The notes beneath the pieces are model-generated. The model saw nothing but the letters and a program-made list of their open reading frames with translations. It had not been told where the DNA came from and did no database searches. A DNA stretch of 21,599 bases from an uncultured Sanguibacteroides sp. GTDB lineage: Bacteria; Bacteroidota; Bacteroidia; Bacteroidales; Marinifilaceae. The stretch is taken from contig NZ_UQRQ01000037.1 in the NCBI RefSeq assembly GCF_900543425.1, forward strand, positions 1-21,599, given 5' to 3'. Both the position numbers and the translations under genes were made by a program. Shown here in pieces: positions 16,203 through 21,599 of the stretch; positions within the stretch are counted from its first letter, which is position 1, and the number at the start of each line of letters is the position of its first letter.

Positions 16203-18170
16203 ATGAAAAAAATTGCCTTCCTTATATTTTTTTGTTGGTGGGGATTGAGTGTGTCCGCTCAATGGAATACGACGAATATGATGCGTATGGGGCAAAGTGC
16301 TATCTATTTTGACGATTACGTGAGTGCCATTGAAAATTTTAATAATATCATACGGGTAAAGCCTTATCTGTCTGAACCTTATTTTTTCAGGGGATTGGCA
16401 AAGCTGAATCTGGAAGATTACGAAGGGGCTATTCAGGATTACACGAAGGCGATAGATCTGAATCCGAATTATTTTCACGCTTTTTTGTATAGGGGTATTG
16501 CTTGGCATAACCTGAGAAAATACGAACAGGCTTTGGAGGATTATAATACGGCTGTTTCTATCAATCCAGGAGATGCATACGTGTATGCGAACAGGGCCAT
16601 AACGAAGGCTGATATGGGAGATTATAAAGGGGCGGAAAAAGATTATTCGAAGGCTTTAATTATTGATAATAAACTATTAGCTGCTTATCTGAACAGGGCG
16701 ATTATGAGGGATAAGCTTGAGGATGTTGATGGTGCTATCGCGGATTGTAATGCCGCAATCCGGTTGAATATGTTTTCCGATGAGGCATACGGTTTGAGGG
16801 GATATTTGAAATTTCAGCAGAAGAAATATCATGATGCCATAGAAGATTACAATCAGGCATTGAAGATAAATCCTCAAAATAAGAGGATATTGATGAGTAG
16901 GGCATACGCTTGGTATGAAATGAAAAAATACAAAGAGACCTTGGATGATTACACCACGGTGATTCAAATAGATAGTACTTATGCTTATGCTTACTATAAC
17001 CGGGCTTTGTTACGGGCAGAAGTGGGAGATTACAATCGGGCGATTGAAGATTTTGATCAGGTATTGAAGATGAATCCGGATAATATTCTAATCTATTTTA
17101 ACCGGGGGTTGTTGAAAATGGAGATAAGGGATTTGGATGGTGCTTATTATGATTTTACGGAGAGTATCTCGCTCTACCCTGATTTTGTAAAAGCTTATCA
17201 GGCTCGTTCCATGGTAAGTTCAAAAAAACATGATTATGCAGAGGCAGAGAAAGATCAATACAAGGCGGCAGAGATATTGGATCGTTATAAAAAGATGAAA
17301 GACGGGGATCAGAATGCTTTGGTTGATACGACGGAGAATTTCAGAAGACTGATAGATATCAATTCCCGTACGGACAGGATAAAAGACGTTATCAACGGTC
17401 GTTTGCAGGATAAGGAGGTAATTATAAGATTGCAGGACGTATTTTTGGTACAATATTTGGATATAGATACCTTACGGAAGGGTAAGGTACAGTATTTCAA
17501 TAAGCATATTATGGCTTATAATCAGTCTCATAATTATAATCCGGCATTAACTATATCCGATAAAAAATTCCATTTCCCTTCAGAATTTTTGGATACTCAA
17601 ATACGGGTTTTGTCGGAGCGTATAGGACGGGATAAAAAAGATATAGAAGCCTTTTTGTTGAGGGGTGGTTTTTACCTGGAACTCGGAAGATATACTGATG
17701 CGATAGAAGACTTCAAAGCGATCTTGGAGCGAGATCCGAATCATTTATTTGCCCGATTGAATTTGGCGGGAGCCCGGATGAAGATGTATGATTACATAGA
17801 GTCCGTGGAAGAGAAAACCTCCCGGGTTGTCGGGGAGGATAAAAAGGTCGTACGGGTTGTCGATTACTCCACGGTACTGGAAGATTACAACAAGTGTTTG
17901 GAAATTGATCCTGATTTTGTTTTTGCAATGTTTAATATTGCTAATGTTTATGCGAAGAGTGGGAAAGTGAATGAGGCTATTGATTTATATACGAAATTAT
18001 TGGAAAAAGATAAAGATATCGCCGAAGCCTATTATAATAGAGGTTTATTATATATTTATAAGGGAAATAAGGCCCAAGCCAATGCCGATCTTAGTAAAGC
18101 AGGGGAGTTGGGAATTACGGACTCTTACAATATTATCAAACGTTATTGTTCGGCAGAACAGGATCGTTAA
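16203..18170 (+). CDS. Exported tetratricopeptide-repeat protein
   Basis: Protein of 655 residues with a signal peptide (MKKIAFLIFF..., cut near SVSA/Q at 19-20), so probably periplasmic. About ten TPR units run from roughly 30 to 360, with the typical spacing and residues (AYxNRA, DYxxAIxDYxxAIxxxP). A charged linker without repeats (about 365-465) follows. A second block of about four repeats (about 475-640) contains one unit stretched by a lysine- and valine-rich insert (about 535-560). TPR arrays act as docking surfaces; partner and role are unknown. The ATG has a good AGGAG six bases upstream. It follows the Kelch gene behind a terminator and has its own candidate promoter. Its TAA directly abuts the stop codon of the convergent methyltransferase gene. 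Confidence 0.9.
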   Translation: MKKIAFLIFFCWWGLSVSAQWNTTNMMRMGQSAIYFDDYVSAIENFNNIIRVKPYLSEPYFFRGLAKLNLEDYEGAIQDYTKAIDLNPNYFHAFLYRGIAWHNLRKYEQALEDYNTAVSINPGDAYVYANRAITKADMGDYKGAEKDYSKALIIDNKLLAAYLNRAIMRDKLEDVDGAIADCNAAIRLNMFSDEAYGLRGYLKFQQKKYHDAIEDYNQALKINPQNKRILMSRAYAWYEMKKYKETLDDYTTVIQIDSTYAYAYYNRALLRAEVGDYNRAIEDFDQVLKMNPDNILIYFNRGLLKMEIRDLDGAYYDFTESISLYPDFVKAYQARSMVSSKKHDYAEAEKDQYKAAEILDRYKKMKDGDQNALVDTTENFRRLIDINSRTDRIKDVINGRLQDKEVIIRLQDVFLVQYLDIDTLRKGKVQYFNKHIMAYNQSHNYNPALTISDKKFHFPSEFLDTQIRVLSERIGRDKKDIEAFLLRGGFYLELGRYTDAIEDFKAILERDPNHLFARLNLAGARMKMYDYIESVEEKTSRVVGEDKKVVRVVDYSTVLEDYNKCLEIDPDFVFAMFNIANVYAKSGKVNEAIDLYTKLLEKDKDIAEAYYNRGLLYIYKGNKAQANADLSKAGELGITDSYNIIKRYCSAEQDR

Positions 18171-19526
18171 TTAAAAATTTCTGATTCTCCATTCTTTAGG
18201 ATAATAATTATTGATCCGGTTCCCTACTTCTTTCACCCATCCTAAAGGAATAGAGAGGTAGGATATCAGAATCCATTCTCCTTGAGGGGCTTCAAAACGG
18301 ATCTCTTCTTTTTTTAGGTATTGAATCGCTGTTTGTAAATCTACCTCCTGTATCTGTATATTGTTTTTTGCCAATACCGGAGATAGAGCAAGAGCATGTG
18401 TCGGTTTGCTTTTTCCTTTTATAATTTCGCCTAATTCACACCCTTGGTATAATATACCTGTTCGGGAAGATAATTGTTGAATAAAATCAGCATGCTTTCG
18501 GGGAATGACTCCGATGGTGTCTCCTTTCTGATAGGCGTAGTAAAGATTAGAATCTTGCAGATAGGTACTGATTTCTTTCGGGAGGCTGATCTCTTTGTTT
18601 TTATTCGTCCGTTTTTCTTTTTTGATTTGAAATTTTTCTCCGTCATTTTTTTGAATTACTCCTATAAAAAGTCCTTCTCCTCTCAGGCGATGGGGATAGA
18701 GACGGTATCCATGAGCAAAAGACGGGGCTTTTGTAATTTCATTAAAAGGGTGTTGTATCTCTATAGATGTGGCATTGTAACGGGTTAGAAGCCATTCCAG
18801 TATTTTTTCATTTTCTCCCGGATTATAAGTACATGTACTGTAAATCAGATATCCTCCGGGGGCTAAAGCGTTCCAAATGTCCGACAGAATTCGTTTTTGT
18901 CTCTCTTCGCATAGGTGTAAGTTGTTTTCGCTCCACTCTTCTATAGCTTTGGGGTCTTTACGAAACATACCTTCGCCCGAACAGGGGGCATCTACCAGAA
19001 TAAGATCGAAGGCTCCGGTGAAAGAGGAAAATTGATGGGGATCACTTTGGGTTACTATCGTATGGTCGTATCCCCATTTAATCATGTTTTCTTTTAGAAT
19101 TATGGCTCTGGATTTAATAACTTCATTTGAAATCAATAGGGAATCCTGTGGGAGGTTTGCGGCTAACAAGGTGGATTTTCCTCCGGGGGCTGCACATAAA
19201 TCCAAAACTCTCAATGGATTATGGCCCGTAATTTGCTGAAGGATTGTTTGGAGAAACATGGAAGATGCTTCTTGTACATAGTAAACTCCCCCGTGTAGGA
19301 AAGGGTCTAAAGTAAATAGAGGTCTCTCTTTCAGGTAATATGCATTGTTGCACCAGGGGACAGGAGTGTCGAACAGGTCTTGAAAGGGTTGCGGGGCAAC
19401 TCGTTTACGAGGATTCAATCGAATGGAAACAGGAGATGCCTCGTTTAAAGCTTCAAAGAAATCCGGGGCTTCTTGTCCGAGAAACTGGTTCATGCGTTCA
19501 GTAAAGAGAGTTGGTAATTGCAGCAT
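18171..19526 (-). CDS. rsmF: 16S rRNA (cytosine-C5) methyltransferase, RsmF/NOL1-NOP2-Sun family
   Basis: SAM-dependent RNA m5C methyltransferase. Residues 1-100 form the N-terminal RNA-binding part (SIRLNPRK, PLFTLDPFLHGGVYYVQEASSM). The catalytic domain follows: DLCAAPGGKS (109-118) binds SAM, VDAPCSGEGMFRKD (C182) is motif IV and STCTYNPGENE (C232) is motif VI with the nucleophilic cysteine. The C-terminal part (about 290-451) matches the extra PUA-like region of RsmF proteins, and the 451-residue length fits RsmF better than the shorter or NusB-fused RsmB. By family the target is likely C1407 of 16S rRNA, but the exact base is not provable here. It is divergent from murB with overlapping promoter regions, and its stop directly abuts that of the TPR gene. 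Confidence 0.88.
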   Translation of the reverse strand: MLQLPTLFTERMNQFLGQEAPDFFEALNEASPVSIRLNPRKRVAPQPFQDLFDTPVPWCNNAYYLKERPLFTLDPFLHGGVYYVQEASSMFLQTILQQITGHNPLRVLDLCAAPGGKSTLLAANLPQDSLLISNEVIKSRAIILKENMIKWGYDHTIVTQSDPHQFSSFTGAFDLILVDAPCSGEGMFRKDPKAIEEWSENNLHLCEERQKRILSDIWNALAPGGYLIYSTCTYNPGENEKILEWLLTRYNATSIEIQHPFNEITKAPSFAHGYRLYPHRLRGEGLFIGVIQKNDGEKFQIKKEKRTNKNKEISLPKEISTYLQDSNLYYAYQKGDTIGVIPRKHADFIQQLSSRTGILYQGCELGEIIKGKSKPTHALALSPVLAKNNIQIQEVDLQTAIQYLKKEEIRFEAPQGEWILISYLSIPLGWVKEVGNRINNYYPKEWRIRNF

Positions 19527-19546
19527 ATGAGTGTAGATTAAACAGA

Positions 19547-19554
19547 CAAAATTA
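19547..19554 (-). promoter_or_regulatory. Promoter -7 box for rsmF
   Basis: The minus strand reads TAATTTTG, a full match to TAnnTTTG, about 21 bases before the ATG. Its upstream part would reach into the murB promoter. Confidence 0.5.
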
Positions 19555-19576
19555 ATGAATTATTTGTGATATATTT

Positions 19577-19584
19577 TACCTTTG
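19577..19584 (+). promoter_or_regulatory. Promoter -7 box for murB
   Basis: TACCTTTG, a full match to TAnnTTTG, 34 bases before the murB ATG. Its -33 region would fall on the rsmF -7 box, only 22 bases away. No clear TTTG is seen at the right spacing. Confidence 0.55.
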
Positions 19585-19618
19585 CCGTATTGCTGATATA
19601 AATTTAAATGAAAAATAA

Positions 19619-20632
19619 ATGATAAGAGTTCGGGAGAATTATAATTTGAAAGCGCACAATACATTTGGTATGAATGCGGCTTGTAAGTATTTCGTGGAAA
19701 GTGATCAGGAGAAAGAGCTTTTAGAATTTATTACAGACTACGAGTTGGATCCGGAAGAAATTATCATCTTGGGTGGAGGTAGTAATTTTTTGTTTACGAC
19801 GGATTTTTCCGGAGTTGTTTTCTATCCGCTAATGGAAGGATATACTGTTCTACAGGAGGATGAGCATGAGGTGAGCGTTCAGGTCGGAAGTGGTGTTGTG
19901 TGGGATGATTTTGTGGCTTGGGCAGTTGAACACGAATATTACGGAATAGAAAATTTGTCGTTGATTCCCGGACATGTCGGAGCTACCCCTGTTCAGAATA
20001 TAGGAGCTTATGGAGTCGAGGTAAAGGAGGTTATATCCGGAGTACAGGCAATCGACCTGCAGGCGGGAGAGGTCGTTAGATTTCATGCCGACCAATGTCG
20101 TTTCGGGTATAGGGATTCGATTTTTAAGCATGAATGGAAAAATCGGTTTATCATTACTTATGTTATTTTTCGTTTCTCGAAACAACCTCATTTTAATTTG
20201 AATTACGGGAGCATTCGGGAGGAGGTGGAGCGGTTAGGTGAGTTGTCGTTAGCAAATGTACGGCAGGCTGTGATTCGTATTCGTAATACCAAATTGCCCG
20301 ATGTAAAGGTATGGCCTAATGCGGGAAGTTTTTTTAAAAACCCGATGGTTCTCAAGGAGCAGGCAGATACTCTTTTGGAACGCTATCCTCAACTTCCTTT
20401 GTATCCGGTAGATGAAGAGCGTGTGAAGGTGGCCGCAGGTTGGTTGATTGAGGCTGCCGGATGGAAAGGGAAAGGTATTGGAAATGCCGGGGTTCATGAT
20501 AAACAGGCGTTGGTATTGATCAATAAAGGAGGGGCAAATGGGGTTGAAGTTGCCCATTTGGCTAACGAGATAAAGAAATCTGTTTTTTTGAAATTTGGTA
20601 TTTGGCTGGAACCGGAAGTCAACATAATCTGA
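19619..20632 (+). CDS. murB: UDP-N-acetylmuramate dehydrogenase (UDP-N-acetylenolpyruvoylglucosamine reductase), type I
   Basis: Cytoplasmic FAD enzyme that reduces UDP-GlcNAc-enolpyruvate with NADPH to UDP-MurNAc, the second committed step of peptidoglycan synthesis. The 337-residue protein shows LGGGSN (51-56) and PGHVGATPVQNIGAYG (117-132) for FAD binding. GYRDSIFK (Y164) is the loop typical of type I MurB, GSFFKNP holds the catalytic S237, and the C-terminal EPEV holds the acid E333. Nothing essential is missing. The ATG start at 19619 is close behind a -7 box. The acyl-ACP thioesterase gene follows after 52 bases and is probably on the same transcript. Confidence 0.96.
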   Translation: MIRVRENYNLKAHNTFGMNAACKYFVESDQEKELLEFITDYELDPEEIIILGGGSNFLFTTDFSGVVFYPLMEGYTVLQEDEHEVSVQVGSGVVWDDFVAWAVEHEYYGIENLSLIPGHVGATPVQNIGAYGVEVKEVISGVQAIDLQAGEVVRFHADQCRFGYRDSIFKHEWKNRFIITYVIFRFSKQPHFNLNYGSIREEVERLGELSLANVRQAVIRIRNTKLPDVKVWPNAGSFFKNPMVLKEQADTLLERYPQLPLYPVDEERVKVAAGWLIEAAGWKGKGIGNAGVHDKQALVLINKGGANGVEVAHLANEIKKSVFLKFGIWLEPEVNII

Positions 20633-20684
20633 AATCCGGAACGTGTGTAATTGATTTGTAATTAATAAACCAAAGTTATATAAG

Positions 20685-21449
20685 ATGTTGAAGCATACTG
20701 ATAAAATAAAGATTTGTACGCATTACACCGATTTAAGGGAGAGGCTCTTCGTGAAAACATTATGTGATTTGTTTAATGATATTGCCAATGAGCAGACATT
20801 GTTGCTGAAATTTGATGTAGGGACCCTGAATGCGCAGGGCTTGACCTGGATGCTACATAAATTGCATATCGTGGTGTCGCGTATGCCGTTGAAAGGTGAT
20901 ACCGTTATTCTGGAAACTTGGCCGTCCGGTATCGATCGTTTATTTGCTCTTCGGGATTTTCAAATGATGACACCGGAAGGTGAGGTTTTGTTACGGGCAA
21001 CTTCCGAATGGATGGTTATAGATTTGGCACGTCGTCGTCCCGTGCGTTTGCCGGAGATTGTGATAGAGGCGGCTAAATCTTGTGAAGGGGTTGAAAGGAA
21101 ACTTGGTTTTGATTTGAATACCAAGGATGTGCCTTCCGATTATGAATCTGGACGTCATTTCGTTGCTACTTATGATAATATCGATTTTAATAAACATGTG
21201 ACACAGGCTACTTATGTCGGATGGGTGACCAATTCGTTGTCTTTTGATTTTTTGAAAAATCATGAATTAAGAGAATTGGAGATCGTGTATGAACACGAGA
21301 TCATGCCGGATAGTGAAATATATTCCTGCCAACAGGGTATAGAAGAAAAAGGTGTGGCTGTTATATTTCATAGGGTAATGAATGAGGCTTGTGAAAAGAC
21401 TCATTGTGTTGCGCGAACTGTTTGGAGTGAGGTGAGGGCAGAGGGGTAG
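20685..21449 (+). CDS. Acyl-ACP thioesterase
   Basis: Cytoplasmic double-hotdog enzyme that releases free fatty acids from acyl carrier protein. The 254-residue protein has two hotdog halves (about 1-125 and 155-254). The first half has the substrate-binding and dimer segments (QGLTWMLHKLHIVV, LETWPSGIDRLFALRDF). The second has the catalytic stretch DNIDFNKHV with D167, N169 and H171, then YEHE with E205, matching the D-x-N-x-H plus E set of FatA/FatB-type enzymes. The usual asparagine pair after HV is replaced by T173-Q174. Chain-length preference cannot be read from sequence. It follows murB by 52 bases with no clear promoter or terminator between them, and precedes the tRNA-Leu gene. The family call is firm. 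Confidence 0.92.
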   Translation: MLKHTDKIKICTHYTDLRERLFVKTLCDLFNDIANEQTLLLKFDVGTLNAQGLTWMLHKLHIVVSRMPLKGDTVILETWPSGIDRLFALRDFQMMTPEGEVLLRATSEWMVIDLARRRPVRLPEIVIEAAKSCEGVERKLGFDLNTKDVPSDYESGRHFVATYDNIDFNKHVTQATYVGWVTNSLSFDFLKNHELRELEIVYEHEIMPDSEIYSCQQGIEEKGVAVIFHRVMNEACEKTHCVARTVWSEVRAEG

Positions 21450-21506
21450 AGGTAATCTATATTTTCCGATCCGGCTTGGGTTCTCATCTATTTTTTTAGG
21501 GATATC

Positions 21507-21537
21507 TTTCTTTTTTGAGAGAAAAAAAATATCTTTG
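21507..21537 (+). promoter_or_regulatory. Promoter for tRNA-Leu
   Basis: TATCTTTG (21530-21537) is a full -7 match ending 11 bases before the tRNA. TTTC (21507-21510) lies 19 bases upstream as a -33 element with one mismatch. A second, near-identical TATCTTTC sits at 21503-21510. Confidence 0.6.
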
Positions 21538-21548
21538 CAGCGTTAAAT

Positions 21549-21599
21549 GCCCAAGTGGTGAAATTGGTATACACGCTACTTTGAGGTGGTAGTGGCCGT
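21549..21599 (+). tRNA. tRNA-Leu (anticodon GAG), 5' part, cut by the window end
   Basis: The acceptor strand GCCCAAG is followed by TG, a D arm with stems GTG/CAC and loop AAATTGGTATA, and an anticodon stem CTACT/GGTAG closing the seven-base loop TTGAGGT. Positions 34-36 are GAG, reading CUC/CUU leucine codons. TGGCCGT begins the long variable arm expected for a leucine tRNA. The T arm and the 3' acceptor strand lie beyond the window. Confidence 0.93.

Noticed and set aside
16203..18170. Internal repeats in DNA of the TPR gene as a possible repeat array or CRISPR
   Set aside because: The repeats are degenerate at the DNA level and come from 34-residue TPR coding units; there are no spacer-like unique segments.

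Overview
The window is a stretch of chromosome from a member of the Bacteroidota, most likely Bacteroidales from a gut-type anaerobe. The signs are: the Bacteroides-style -7 promoter box (TAnnTTTG) ahead of most transcription units; few Shine-Dalgarno sequences; many lipoproteins with acidic residues just after the lipobox cysteine; DUF4270, TlpA/DUF4369-type and FadL/PorV-like envelope proteins; and a fumarate reductase/succinate dehydrogenase of the frdC-frdA-frdB type with one membrane subunit. I would guess Odoribacteraceae or a relative, but I cannot prove the genus. Base and codon use look even throughout. I see no insertion sequence, phage gene, integrase, CRISPR array or clear sign of recent transfer.

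Layout. 1-1158: manA (minus), with a divergent orphan lipoprotein (plus, ends at 2217). 2180-4119 (minus): an ECF sigma factor, a four-helix membrane protein 10 bases downstream of it, and an alpha/beta hydrolase with its own promoter. The hydrolase tail overlaps the lipoprotein tail by 38 bp. 4242-7767 (minus): frdCAB, with a promoter upstream of frdC and a strong terminator right after frdB. 7894-14763 (minus): four envelope genes: a DUF4270 lipoprotein, an outer-membrane barrel, a TlpA-like thioredoxin lipoprotein (closed by a terminator), then an exported GH3/serine-hydrolase fusion with its own promoter. 15008-18170 (plus): a Kelch-propeller lipoprotein with a terminator, then a periplasmic TPR protein. 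18171-19526 (minus): an RsmF-like rRNA methyltransferase. 19619-21449 (plus): murB and an acyl-ACP thioesterase. The window ends inside tRNA-Leu(GAG).

How the genes fit together. FrdCAB makes a membrane complex linking menaquinone to fumarate/succinate, central to energy metabolism in these anaerobes. ManA feeds mannose/GDP-mannose or fructose-6-phosphate metabolism. MurB makes UDP-MurNAc, and the GH3/serine-hydrolase fusion probably trims or recycles cell-wall sugars outside the cytoplasm. The DUF4270-barrel-TlpA run and the divergent Kelch lipoprotein form a compact envelope neighbourhood of largely unknown purpose.

Most of the window is ordinary core genome. I found no clear, wholly new system. 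The leads most worth checking are the ECF sigma/non-classical membrane partner pair, the DUF4270-barrel-TlpA module facing a Kelch lipoprotein, the exported NagZ-like/penicillin-binding-like fusion, and several very tight gene junctions where promoters, terminators or gene ends overlap. Three genes have an in-frame TTG upstream of a better ATG; I used the ATG (hydrolase 2983, frdB 5003, GH3 fusion 10896). No gene-free stretch exceeds 300 bases; the longest is 14764-15007.
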